DNA of 64,000 nucleotides from Phycisphaerae bacterium (GTDB lineage Bacteria; Planctomycetota; Phycisphaerae; Sedimentisphaerales; Anaerobacaceae): NCBI GenBank assembly GCA_028714255.1, contig JAQTMR010000004.1, positions 62,001 to 126,000 of the forward strand, read 5' to 3'. Shown piece by piece: positions 1 to 9,746 of this stretch (position 1 is its first letter; each line of letters starts with the position of its first letter). The notes under the pieces were generated by a model. It saw only the letters and a program-made list of their open reading frames with translations, ran no database searches and was not told where the DNA came from. The position numbers and the translations under genes were made by a program.

Positions 1-1142
<1,142 letters not shown>

Positions 1143-1155
1143 AGACTGCGCCCTG

Positions 1156-1650
1156 CTAAGGCCTGGTACAATCTCGAGGTTTTTTGATGAAATCGAATAA
1201 GCGGTGCGCGCCAAGAAAAGGCCCGTCAGTCTGATTAGTGTCAGGACACTCGACATAATGCGTAGGATAATATTCAATATTGTAACGTTTGGCGATTTCG
1301 GGTTGTTTATCGACGTCAATCAAAATCGGAACAAAATTAGCCTGGACGTATTTTCTGACGTCGGTTTTACTGTAAACATCCTGCCACATATCCGAGCTAA
1401 AGCGTGTGCCTTGTTTGAAAAAACAAATTAAAGCAGGTTTATGTTGTTGTTTTGCTAATTTGATTCCAGCGTAATAATCTTTGTTCCACCAAGCAGTTGG
1501 GTCCCCCTTGTTTTCGGTCAAAAAAACGAATATAATGAATACAATGAAAGCCAGAATGACTATCCGTAACATTCGAGATTGTTTTTTGCCGCTGGAAGGT
1601 TTAGCTTCCTTCGGCGTCTGACTGGTCAAGGCATCATAATTGTCGGCCAC
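1156..1650 (-). CDS. Membrane-anchored thioredoxin-like protein without CxxC
   Basis: A 164-residue protein starting at a GTG with an excellent Shine-Dalgarno (GGAGG, five bases upstream on the minus strand). It has a lysine-rich cytoplasmic N-terminus, one transmembrane segment (about residues 27-45), then a thioredoxin-like domain recognisable from the KPALICFF strand, the FVPILIDVDKQPEIAKRYNI helix-strand region and the cis-proline region YYPTHYV. Where thioredoxins carry CxxC this protein has FKQGTRFSSDMW, so no redox dithiol is visible and disulfide chemistry is unlikely. It is the only minus-strand gene among plus-strand polysaccharide genes, converges with the GDP-fucose synthase gene (13 bp gap) and diverges from the dehydrogenase at 1764. 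Function unknown; a non-catalytic chaperone-like role is only a guess. Confidence 0.65.
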   Translation of the reverse strand: MADNYDALTSQTPKEAKPSSGKKQSRMLRIVILAFIVFIIFVFLTENKGDPTAWWNKDYYAGIKLAKQQHKPALICFFKQGTRFSSDMWQDVYSKTDVRKYVQANFVPILIDVDKQPEIAKRYNIEYYPTHYVECPDTNQTDGPFLGAHRLFDFIKKPRDCTRP

Positions 1651-1763
1651 AAGGACCTCCGTATAAGGCTATTACAATGAGTGATTTATTATAGGTAAAG
1701 CTGTCAATCAGTCAAGCTTTGCCGAAGTGTTTTTTCTTTTTTAGTTTCAAAGGAAATAAAACT

Positions 1764-2792
1764 ATGAGCGAGGATACTTTAAACGTTGCGGTTGTTGGTG
1801 CGGGATATTGGGGCAAGAATCTGGTTCGCAATTTTGCCACCGCTAAAAGGTGTAATTTGAAATACGTCTGCGACCTCAATAAAAAGGCACTGGCCGCCCA
1901 AAAGAAGAGTTTCCCCTTTATTACGACCACATCCGAGTTAGGGGACGTTTTGAGTGATGCCGAAATTGATGCTGTGGTGATAGCGACTGAAGTACCTACG
2001 CACTTCGAGATAGCACGGAAGGCTTTGGATGCGGGCAAGCATACTTATGTCGAGAAACCGTTGACTTTAAAAGCTGCCGACGCGAATACGCTGGTTGAGC
2101 TTGCAAAGGATAAGAAGCTGAAGCTTATGGTAGGCCATCTGCTGGAATATCACCCTGCGGTCAATTACCTCAAGGAAATGATAGACAGAGGCCAGCTTGG
2201 TCAGCTTTATTATATGTACACGCAGCGAGTTAATTTAGGTATTGTCCGCCAGAATGAAAATGCGTGGTGGTCACTGGCACCGCATGATATTTCGATTATT
2301 TGCTATTTATTCGGCTCTGAGCCGGTATCGGTAACTGCACACGGGCAGTGTTATCTGCAAAAGGATATCGAAGACGTAGTATTTGCCACGATTAAATTTT
2401 CAGACGGCAAAATGGCAAACGTCCACTGCAGCTGGCTCGACCCTCATAAAATCAGAAAGATGACGGTTGTCGGCTCCGAAAAGATGGTAACCTTCGATGA
2501 TATGGAGGCCACGGAGAAAATCCGAATGTACGATAAGGGCGCTGCAATAAAACACGATATAACTACATCCTACTCGGAAATAATATCGCTTCGGTTCGGA
2601 GATATAGTGATTCCAAAGGTGCCCAGTGGTGAGCCGCTTGGGCTGGAAGGCAGGCATTTTATAGACAGTGTTCTTGACGGGACACCGATACGCAGTGATG
2701 GCGTCGAAGGGCTGAGAGTCGTTCGCGTATTGGAAGCGGGACAGAAATCGTTAAAGAATAACGGCGAACCAGTAAATCCGGAGGATTTTTAA
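1764..2792 (+). CDS. Gfo/Idh/MocA dehydrogenase, WbpB/WlbA-like
   Basis: A 342-residue NAD(P)-dependent sugar oxidoreductase with the Rossmann motif GAGYWGKN (residues 12-19) and the family EKP signature (EKPL, Lys98). I chose the ATG at 1764 because it follows an A/G-rich AAAGGA site and places the Rossmann strand at the N-terminus; the upstream in-frame codons read as phenylalanine-rich non-coding sequence. WbpB/WlbA enzymes oxidise C3 of a UDP-GlcNAc-uronic acid. The next two genes are an N-acetyltransferase of the WbpD/WlbB type and a PLP aminotransferase of the WbpE type, which together give UDP-2,3-diacetamido-2,3-dideoxy-glucuronate. The C6 dehydrogenase (WbpA) is not in the window. 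The family call is secure; the exact substrate is inferred from neighbours. Confidence 0.83.
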   Translation: MSEDTLNVAVVGAGYWGKNLVRNFATAKRCNLKYVCDLNKKALAAQKKSFPFITTTSELGDVLSDAEIDAVVIATEVPTHFEIARKALDAGKHTYVEKPLTLKAADANTLVELAKDKKLKLMVGHLLEYHPAVNYLKEMIDRGQLGQLYYMYTQRVNLGIVRQNENAWWSLAPHDISIICYLFGSEPVSVTAHGQCYLQKDIEDVVFATIKFSDGKMANVHCSWLDPHKIRKMTVVGSEKMVTFDDMEATEKIRMYDKGAAIKHDITTSYSEIISLRFGDIVIPKVPSGEPLGLEGRHFIDSVLDGTPIRSDGVEGLRVVRVLEAGQKSLKNNGEPVNPEDF

Positions 2793-2793
2793 T

Positions 2794-3459
2794 ATGAACC
2801 AGCAAAAAGATTATTTCGTTCACGAATCGGCTTATGTTGACGAACCCTGCGAAATCGGCAAGGGGACAAAAGTATGGCATTTTTCACATATAATGAAAGA
2901 CGTCAAGATTGGTGAAAGATGTATATTCGGCCAGAACGTCAACATTGCAAGCGGAGTCGTCATCGGCAGCAATGTGAAGGTCCAAAATAACGTTTCGATA
3001 TATACAGGAGCAATTATCGAAGACGATGTCTTTCTTGGGCCTTCGTGTGTTCTGACAAATGTTACGAACCCCCGCTCGCAGGTTATTCGGCACAGTATTT
3101 ATGAAAAAACAATCTTTCACCGAGGAGTAACAGTCGGAGCAAACGCAACCATCGTTTGCGGCATCGAGCTTGGACGTTATTGTTTTATAGCAGCCGGTAC
3201 TGTTGTAGCCAAAAGCGTCCCGGATTATGCGTTAATGATGGGTGTTCCGGCCAGACAAAGAGGCTGGATGAGCCGACACGGAATACTTTTACCAAAGCCA
3301 GACTCGGATGGTATAATGGTTTGTCTGGAGAGCGGTTATCGTTATAAAGAGGTTGAGCCGGGCGTAGTCAGGTGTCTTGATTTGGACGAGGAGTCCCCTC
3401 TGCCGCCGGAAAAGGCCGTAGGGGAAATAGCGTATGATGATTTTAAGAAAAATTTCTAA
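2794..3459 (+). CDS. Left-handed beta-helix N-acetyltransferase, WbpD/WlbB-like
   Basis: A 221-residue hexapeptide-repeat acyltransferase. Residues about 10-150 are built of [IV]G-x4 turns (EIGKGTKVW, VKIGERCIFG, VTVGANATI, GVPAR), the hallmark of a left-handed beta-helix trimer. The conserved HFSHI segment near residue 30 and the NVSIYTGA..EDDVFLGPSCVLTN run match WbpD/WlbB, which transfer acetyl from acetyl-CoA to the 3-amino group of a UDP-2-acetamido-3-amino uronic acid. The start lies one base after the stop of the dehydrogenase gene, and the PLP aminotransferase supplying the amino group follows. A C-terminal tail of about 50 residues with two cysteines (MVCLESGYRY...VRCLDL) extends beyond the catalytic helix; its role is unknown. 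Confidence 0.82.
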   Translation: MNQQKDYFVHESAYVDEPCEIGKGTKVWHFSHIMKDVKIGERCIFGQNVNIASGVVIGSNVKVQNNVSIYTGAIIEDDVFLGPSCVLTNVTNPRSQVIRHSIYEKTIFHRGVTVGANATIVCGIELGRYCFIAAGTVVAKSVPDYALMMGVPARQRGWMSRHGILLPKPDSDGIMVCLESGYRYKEVEPGVVRCLDLDEESPLPPEKAVGEIAYDDFKKNF

Positions 3460-3501
3460 TTAACCTATATTCAACAAGCTCACTATAAAGGAGATTATGT
3501 A

Positions 3502-4602
3502 ATGAAGGTACCACTTTTGGACTTGAAGGCACAGTATGCAACAATCAAAGACGAAGTTCTGTCGGCTGTTTCGGAGGTACTTGATACTCAAATGTGTATA
3601 GGCGGTCCGAAAGTTGCAGAACTGGAAGAGAAGGTAGCGGCTATAAGCGACTGCAAATTCGCGGTTGGGGCCTCCAGCGGCACCGATGCCATTTTAAACA
3701 GCCTGATGAGTCTGGATATTGGCAAAGGCGATGAGGTCATTACCACGCCGTTTACGTTTTTTGCAACCGTAGGCTGTATCTCCCGCACCGGAGCAAAGCC
3801 GGTGTTCGTGGATATCGACCCGCGGACCTTCAATATCAATACCGAGCTTGTTGCTTCTGCGGTTACGAAAAGAACCAAGGCGATTATGCCTGTCCATTTA
3901 TACGGGCAGATGGCGGATATGGACCCGATTATGGAAATCGCCAAGAAACATAATCTTGCGGTGATAGAGGATGCCGCCCAGTCGATTACGAGCACCTATA
4001 AAGGCAGGAAGGCCGGCAGTGTCGGGACGGTCGGCTGCTTCAGCTTTTTCCCAAGCAAGAACCTCGGCGGCGTTGGTGACGGCGGTATGATTGTTACCAA
4101 TGACGAGCAGCTTTATAACCGTTTGTTTATTATGCGCAATCACGGCAGCAAGCCGAAATACTATCATAAATATGTGGGCGGGAATTTCCGTCTCGACCCA
4201 ATGCAGGCGGCGGTACTTTTGGTCAAGCTGCCACATTTAGATGAATGGTCCGAAGGCCGACGTCGCAACGCAGCATATTACGACGAGAAATTCAAGGGGA
4301 CCGTTGTAGAAATCCCGTATATCAGTCCTGACTGTGTAACCATTTATAATCAGTACTGCATTCGTGTGCCGAAACGCGATGAGCTGTTGGCGCATCTGAA
4401 GAAAAATAATATCGGGTGCGAGATATATTACCCGGTTCCCATGCATCTGCAGGAATGTTTTGCGTTTCTGGGGCATAAAAAGGGTGATTTCCCTGAAGCA
4501 GAAAAGGCAGCTAATGAGATTATAGCTATTCCCATCTATCCGGAATTGACCGATGAGATGAAAGATTGTGTTGTCAAAGCCGTTTTTGAAATGCTGAATT
4601 AA
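3502..4602 (+). CDS. DegT/DnrJ/EryC1/StrS aminotransferase, WbpE-like
   Basis: A 366-residue PLP-dependent sugar aminotransferase of fold type I. The internal aldimine lysine is Lys186 in SFFPSKNLGG. The IEDAAQS motif that contacts the cofactor and the N-terminal PLLDLKAQY signature are present, and the length is typical. A strong Shine-Dalgarno (AAGGAG) precedes the ATG. Family members transaminate keto sugars using glutamate. With the WbpB- and WbpD-like genes immediately upstream, the likely reaction is C3 amination of UDP-2-acetamido-2-deoxy-3-keto-glucuronate. It probably ends the nucleotide-sugar block: a 266-bp spacer with two hairpins follows. Confidence 0.85.
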   Translation: MKVPLLDLKAQYATIKDEVLSAVSEVLDTQMCIGGPKVAELEEKVAAISDCKFAVGASSGTDAILNSLMSLDIGKGDEVITTPFTFFATVGCISRTGAKPVFVDIDPRTFNINTELVASAVTKRTKAIMPVHLYGQMADMDPIMEIAKKHNLAVIEDAAQSITSTYKGRKAGSVGTVGCFSFFPSKNLGGVGDGGMIVTNDEQLYNRLFIMRNHGSKPKYYHKYVGGNFRLDPMQAAVLLVKLPHLDEWSEGRRRNAAYYDEKFKGTVVEIPYISPDCVTIYNQYCIRVPKRDELLAHLKKNNIGCEIYYPVPMHLQECFAFLGHKKGDFPEAEKAANEIIAIPIYPELTDEMKDCVVKAVFEMLN

Positions 4603-4624
4603 TCAAAGACGAAGAACGCTCGGA

Positions 4625-4683
4625 CTGCAGGTATTACCAGCAGAGGCGTACATATTTGACAGCCTTTCTGCCCAAGAAAGGCT
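4625..4683 (+). other. Two adjacent hairpins in the spacer before the large secreted protein
   Basis: The 266-bp gap between the aminotransferase and the next gene holds two inverted repeats in a row. The first (4625-4643) pairs CTGC.GGTA with TACC.GCAG around a single T, with one internal A-A mismatch. The second (4661-4683) is a perfect 9-bp stem AGCCTTTCT/AGAAAGGCT with loop GCCCA. Neither is followed by a T-run, so a classical terminator is unlikely. They could be part of a structured 5' leader for the gene at 4869 or an RNA stabiliser at the end of the upstream operon. I recognise no known riboswitch class. Confidence 0.4.
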
Positions 4684-4868
4684 ACCTGGGTAGTGGGGGA
4701 TAGTTTCGGGTACAGAAACCTTTCAATAAAATTTTCCTTAAGACGGCTTAGAAAAACAAGTTACAGCATGAGATGCCGATAGACCTTGACTTTTATCCGA
4801 TTTACGTTAAATTATAGGATAGATGAAAGACCATCTCAACTCAAGGGTAACGGAGAGTAGGACAACGG

Positions 4869-7800
4869 ATGGCCATAAAAAAGAAGCAGGTAGTTACTGC
4901 TCAAGTTTTAGGAATGTTTTTCCTTTTAAGTTGCCCCTGTTTTGCTGTTTCCCTGTTTGTTCCGGGTCAGTACCCGACAATCCAGGCAGCAATAAACGAT
5001 TGCAACGACGGGGACACCGTTATCATATCAACAGGCACCTACGCCGGCACAGACAATCGTAATTTGGACTTTGGGGGGAGGGCTATTACTGTTCGAAGCC
5101 TTGACCCCGAAGACCCCGGTGTTGTTACCGCGACCATAATCGACTGCCAAAGCAGCGGACGAGGCTTTTATTTTCACACAGCAGAGACTGAAAGTTCTGT
5201 TGTTAGCGGTCTAACGATAATTAATGGTTCTGCTACAAATGGCGGCGGCATATATTGTATCTTCAGTTCACCAAAGATAACCAATTGCATTTTCTCCGGT
5301 AACAGAGGCGATTATGGCGGAGGAATGTATAGCTACAGCAGCTCTCCGAATCTGACCGGCTGTGAATTTAGTGATAATTCAGCAACTAACGACGGAGGCG
5401 GAATATACCAAGAATACGGCAACTCAACACTGAAAAACTGTATATTCCTCAGAAACGTATCTGATGACACAGGCGGCGGTATATGTATCAAGATAGGGAG
5501 CATGGCAGTAACCAACAGCACATTTGCTGAAAATTCCGCCATTCACGGAAAGGCCGTGTCCACGCTGGGCTACTGGTACACAGATTTAGCCGATATTAAT
5601 ATGATAAATTCTATCTTGTGTGACGGCGGTAACGAAATCTATGCAGGCTTTTTTGGCACCGCGGTTGTCAGGTATAGCAACATTCAGGATGGTTACAGTG
5701 GTACTGGCAACATAAACGCGGACCCGTGTTTTGTAACCGGCTCTCAAGGCGATTACTACCTAAGCCATATCGTTGCTGGGCAGGGTAGTGATAGTCCGTG
5801 CGTAAATGCCGGCAGTGATACGGCACCTAACATGGGGATGGATGAATTTACAACACGAACCGACTATGTTAGGGATAATGGAATCGTGGATATGGGTTAT
5901 CATTATCCGGTCATACCAGATTCGCCTGATATCGATAGGAACCTTAGCGTTGACCTGTTTGATTTTTCTATTTTAGCCAACTATTGGCTGCTGCAGGGCG
6001 AGCCTAATGACTCAAACTACCGGGCTGGTGATATCACAAGAGATTTGAACGTTGATTTTAAGGACATTTCGGAATTGGCAGATGCATGGCTGAATTGCCT
6101 TGTGAAACCTGCGAGTGTTCCCAATCCTGCCGACGGAGCAATGGGCACAGATGCAAACGTGGTTCTCAGTTGGTCAGCAGGCTATGGCGCATTAGAACAC
6201 GATGTTTATTTTGGAACAGACGCTAATACCGTAGGCCAGGCCAATCGCTTGTCAGAAGAGTTTATGGATACGGTCTCGGAAGTAAATTTTGCTCTATGTT
6301 TGCTTGATTTCGGGACACCTTATTTCTGGCGGATTGACGAAGTAGGACCAAGATGTACAACCAAAGGAGTTACCTGGCGTTTTGCAACATACCCCCATCC
6401 AGGCAAGGCAACTGACCCTGTCCCTGCTTATGGTACTATAATAATCAATCCAGAAATCGTTGAGCTAAGATGGGGTGCCGGTATATTTGTTACCTCTCAC
6501 GATGTTTATATAGGAACCGACTTTAACAACGTAAATGAAGCAAACACCCTGTCACCTGAATTTAAGGGCAGTCAAACTTCGACAAGCTACGAGATGACCG
6601 GCTTTAATGTAAATACCACTTATTATTGGCGAATTGACGGGAATAACTCCTATGGCACAGCCAAAGGAGATGTATGGAGCTTTAGTATATTGTTCGACCC
6701 CAATTTTGTCAGTTGGTGGAAATTCGATGAGGGTACAGGAACAACGGCGTATGATTCTGTTGGCAGCAATGACGGAATTGTCAATAAAGCAGAATGGATA
6801 GTCGGCAAAGTTAATGGCGCATTAAACTTCGATGGTTATTATGATTCAGTTGATGTCAGCATTTATCATCTGTGGAATAAGTATATAGGAAACCCCGTAC
6901 TGCCTACCCCAACGAACGCCTTTGGAAGTGTCTGGCTTGATGAAGGCATATATCATTTTTATTATACTAATCTCCTAAACGTTTATCATGCTACCAGTTC
7001 CGACGGATTAAATTGGCAAACATACCCTGACCCTGTTTTAACCGGAACTACCGGCCAATGGGACGAACGTATCGAAGTGTCAATGGTTTTTAAAGACAAT
7101 GATACGTGGTATATGCTGTATAGAGGGCATAATTATATTGGACTGCCTTATTCTCACGCAATAGGACTTGCCAGTTCTGCTGATGGAATCAACTGGCAAA
7201 AAAGTGAGTTTAATCCTGTTCTAACTCCCACCTCCGGCGAATGGGATGGGGTTTATATGGACAGGGGAGAGCCCATGAATTTCGACCCCTGGGGGATAAT
7301 GAAAATAGGTTCCACTTATCACTTATGGTTTAACGCTGATAATCCTTCGTTAAGCAGAGCTACCGGCCTTGCTACATCTACCGACCTGGTTAATTGGACA
7401 AAAGACGCAAACAATCCGATTTTTACACATGGAAGGTTCTGCGTTTTCCCATTCAAATACGGAGATTATTATTACATGATTGTCACAAGCGGAGGATATC
7501 AAAAATACGTTACAACTTTTGAGCTTTACAGGGATAAAAATCCCACATTTTATTTGAAAGACAGAGAATTTGTAACTCATGTATTAAAATGTGGACCGCA
7601 AAGAGCATTCGATGAAAAGTATCTCGACACGCCTTGTGCAGTAACAAATGATATTTATAGAGATTCTTTCCCAAGCGATACCGTTAAAGTATATTATACG
7701 GGAGAAGCTCCTCCGATAGGTGTCTGGAGGCACGGGTTGGCAACTTTCAATCTTTCCGATTTAGTAAATCAACCATCAAATAAACTTCCCTATAAAACCA

Positions 7801-8231
7801 ACAATATGACTTATGCAGCGTGGATTAAACCTGATACGCTAAATTCAAGCTTCCAGATAATAATAAACAATGGTACCATTTGGACAAGAAGTCTTTTTCT
7901 GTATTACAGTATGCTTAGAGGATATGTCGGTTACTCGACAAGCGGTGCATGGGGTATCTCTATAAGCGGAACTATACAACAGGGTATTTGGCAACATGTA
8001 GCCCTTGTTCTCAAAAATAACATTATTCATCTTTATGTTAATGGTAATGAAGTTATCTACAGCAACCGGGTTGCAGGAGTCGGACCACCAATAGACTACT
8101 CAGGTAACAATTTAACTATCGGTAATGATTGCATCGCCCCAAAGCCTTTCAACGGTTCCATCGATGAAGTGCTTGTCTATGACAGGGCACTGAGTGCGGA
8201 GGAAATTCGAGAACTCGCGAACTCAGAATAA
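4869..8231 (+). CDS. Secreted modular protein: beta-helix, dockerin-like, two Fn3-like, LamG split by a beta-propeller
   Basis: A 1120-residue exported protein with a signal peptide (residues 1-27, ending SCPCFA). Residues about 30-330 form a right-handed parallel beta-helix of the pectate-lyase type (YPTIQAAINDCNDGDTV opening, repeated NGGGIY / DGGGIY / GGGI turns). Residues about 352-410 are a dockerin-like calcium repeat (DIDRNLSVDLFDFSILANYW, then a second copy with DISELADAW). Two Fn3-like units with the HDVYFGT / HDVYIGT motif follow (about 415-610). A LamG/concanavalin-like domain begins at about 615 (WWKFDEGTGTTAYDS...GALNFDGYYDSVDV), stops at about 663 and resumes at about 978 (MTYAAWIKPDT...GSIDEVLVYDRALSAEEI). 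The roughly 310 residues between look like a GH43/GH32-type propeller with repeated SSDGLNW / SADGINW / STDLVNW blades. No catalytic residues are assigned. It probably binds or processes glycans at the cell surface. Confidence 0.8.
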   Translation: MAIKKKQVVTAQVLGMFFLLSCPCFAVSLFVPGQYPTIQAAINDCNDGDTVIISTGTYAGTDNRNLDFGGRAITVRSLDPEDPGVVTATIIDCQSSGRGFYFHTAETESSVVSGLTIINGSATNGGGIYCIFSSPKITNCIFSGNRGDYGGGMYSYSSSPNLTGCEFSDNSATNDGGGIYQEYGNSTLKNCIFLRNVSDDTGGGICIKIGSMAVTNSTFAENSAIHGKAVSTLGYWYTDLADINMINSILCDGGNEIYAGFFGTAVVRYSNIQDGYSGTGNINADPCFVTGSQGDYYLSHIVAGQGSDSPCVNAGSDTAPNMGMDEFTTRTDYVRDNGIVDMGYHYPVIPDSPDIDRNLSVDLFDFSILANYWLLQGEPNDSNYRAGDITRDLNVDFKDISELADAWLNCLVKPASVPNPADGAMGTDANVVLSWSAGYGALEHDVYFGTDANTVGQANRLSEEFMDTVSEVNFALCLLDFGTPYFWRIDEVGPRCTTKGVTWRFATYPHPGKATDPVPAYGTIIINPEIVELRWGAGIFVTSHDVYIGTDFNNVNEANTLSPEFKGSQTSTSYEMTGFNVNTTYYWRIDGNNSYGTAKGDVWSFSILFDPNFVSWWKFDEGTGTTAYDSVGSNDGIVNKAEWIVGKVNGALNFDGYYDSVDVSIYHLWNKYIGNPVLPTPTNAFGSVWLDEGIYHFYYTNLLNVYHATSSDGLNWQTYPDPVLTGTTGQWDERIEVSMVFKDNDTWYMLYRGHNYIGLPYSHAIGLASSADGINWQKSEFNPVLTPTSGEWDGVYMDRGEPMNFDPWGIMKIGSTYHLWFNADNPSLSRATGLATSTDLVNWTKDANNPIFTHGRFCVFPFKYGDYYYMIVTSGGYQKYVTTFELYRDKNPTFYLKDREFVTHVLKCGPQRAFDEKYLDTPCAVTNDIYRDSFPSDTVKVYYTGEAPPIGVWRHGLATFNLSDLVNQPSNKLPYKTNNMTYAAWIKPDTLNSSFQIIINNGTIWTRSLFLYYSMLRGYVGYSTSGAWGISISGTIQQGIWQHVALVLKNNIIHLYVNGNEVIYSNRVAGVGPPIDYSGNNLTIGNDCIAPKPFNGSIDEVLVYDRALSAEEIRELANSE

Positions 8232-8353
8232 CCCCCAACGGCGAACCTTTGAATACGGTGATGGTAATACTATAAACAGCAACTCAAAAGCAGTACAGAG
8301 CAGGGTAAATTGCTTTGCGCTTTGTACTTATTAAATATTTGAGGCGACCTTCT

Positions 8354-9700
8354 ATGAAATGGCACATTACTTTTCCACTTTTTTTGTGTTTTCTTGTAAC
8401 AGGCTCCAACTTTACCTGGGCCAAAGAACGCTACGAGGGCCGTCCCATTGCCGTCAACAACGAAGTTGTCAATGATATTGTGCCCATGTCTAAGGTCCCG
8501 ATTCCGGACGAGATAAAAGAAGTGGCCGAACAGAAGACAGAACGACTCTTAAGCTTTTTCAAAACCCCCGACCAACAGCTTATGCCGGTTGGTATGTATG
8601 CGATGGTTGAGGACATGACAAATGTTGAGATTTTGAGGAAGTTTCAAGCCAGCGGTATCAATTTGGTTCATCGGTATGCCAGTACTCAAGGTACTCAGCA
8701 CGCTTTGACGGACCTGCAGGCCGCACGCAGTGCCGGCATTGGCGTCTTGCAAAATCTTCCGAGTGCATATCTGACCGACAAAGATTTATCCTGGTGGCGA
8801 GACCATATAAAAAGTCTTGTAAATGATAACCAGATACTGGCCTGGTATTTGCCGGAAGAACGAAAAGCTCCGGACGAAGTCAAAAGAAACAGTGAGATTG
8901 CCCGGATTATACAAGAGGTTGACATTAAAAAACGGCCGATGTTCACTTATGTAGAGTGGCCTGAAAAGGAATACCTGAAAAAAAGCGGAGAATACGTAGA
9001 TGCATTGCTTTTTGGTGCATATCCGAGTTATTATAGCCCAAGGCCGCGAATAGATATCCGCAGGCGCATTGACCTTGCTTACAGTAGCGGAGTGCCCGTC
9101 ATAATTGGGACAGTAGAATCAGTCAAAGATCCAGAGCCCGGTCAGCGCTTGCCGGCGATGGGAGCAACTCGTCCGGAATATATCCGGGCGGATGCGTATA
9201 TTGCACTTATTGGCGGCGCCAAGGGTTTAATGTGGTATTGCTGGGCACAAGCAAGGAAAGTTCCCGGGCTTATGGACTCTATATACGAAGTAGCTACGGA
9301 GTTAAACGGCCCGCAAAAGATAGGCGAGGTATTACTGTCCGGTCTGGCAACCGAAGGTATTGAATGTAAACTGATTTCGGGCGATAAATACGCACCACCA
9401 GCTTCTGCATATGAGAACAAATCAACAGACACGGCATTTCTGTACAGCAGTTTGCAGTGGACCGCAAGAAGGCACGAAGGGTATTTATATATTTTCACCG
9501 TCAATGTAAATGAGGATGTCCGCGCACCCAATAACGGTGGTCAAGATTATGCGGTTAAAGTGCAGTTTCATATCCCCTATAAAACGGATGGCCAGGTTAA
9601 AGTTTTGTTTAAAGACAGGAATATCAAACTCGACAATGACAGGTTTGTCGATGAATTCATGCCATTAGAGGTTAATGTTTACAAAATCAAACTTGAATAA
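8354..9700 (+). CDS. Secreted TIM-barrel-like putative glycoside hydrolase
   Basis: A 448-residue exported protein. An in-frame TTG lies 13 codons upstream, but the ATG at 8354 directly precedes a good signal peptide (KWHITFPLFLCFLVTG...TWA) and has GAGG nine bases before it. The mature part has alternating strand/helix segments typical of a (beta/alpha)8 barrel: GMYAMVED, GINLVHRY, GIGVLQNLP, ILAWYLPEE, DALLFGAYP, VPVIIGTVE and GAKGLMWYCWAQ. The late G-GLMWY strand and a C-terminal all-beta region (about 370-448) resemble glycoside hydrolases that end in a sandwich domain. I cannot assign a numbered family. E and D residues in the strand ends (for example the LPEE segment) could be catalytic. 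It sits between the modular secreted protein and the flippase. Confidence 0.55.
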   Translation: MKWHITFPLFLCFLVTGSNFTWAKERYEGRPIAVNNEVVNDIVPMSKVPIPDEIKEVAEQKTERLLSFFKTPDQQLMPVGMYAMVEDMTNVEILRKFQASGINLVHRYASTQGTQHALTDLQAARSAGIGVLQNLPSAYLTDKDLSWWRDHIKSLVNDNQILAWYLPEERKAPDEVKRNSEIARIIQEVDIKKRPMFTYVEWPEKEYLKKSGEYVDALLFGAYPSYYSPRPRIDIRRRIDLAYSSGVPVIIGTVESVKDPEPGQRLPAMGATRPEYIRADAYIALIGGAKGLMWYCWAQARKVPGLMDSIYEVATELNGPQKIGEVLLSGLATEGIECKLISGDKYAPPASAYENKSTDTAFLYSSLQWTARRHEGYLYIFTVNVNEDVRAPNNGGQDYAVKVQFHIPYKTDGQVKVLFKDRNIKLDNDRFVDEFMPLEVNVYKIKLE

Positions 9701-9746
9701 TACCGCAATCTCACAGATTATGATATGGTTCTTAAAGTAATCGTTT

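Noticed and set aside
1204-1431. Plus-strand open frame opposite the thioredoxin-like gene
   Set aside because: It is a shadow of the minus-strand gene, which has a strong ribosome site and a recognisable fold.
4661-4683. Hairpin as a Rho-independent terminator of the WbpE-like gene
   Set aside because: No T-run follows the stem; kept only as a structural feature.
4603-4868. Cyclic-di-GMP riboswitch suggested by two adjacent stems
   Set aside because: The conserved motifs of the GEMM class are not present.
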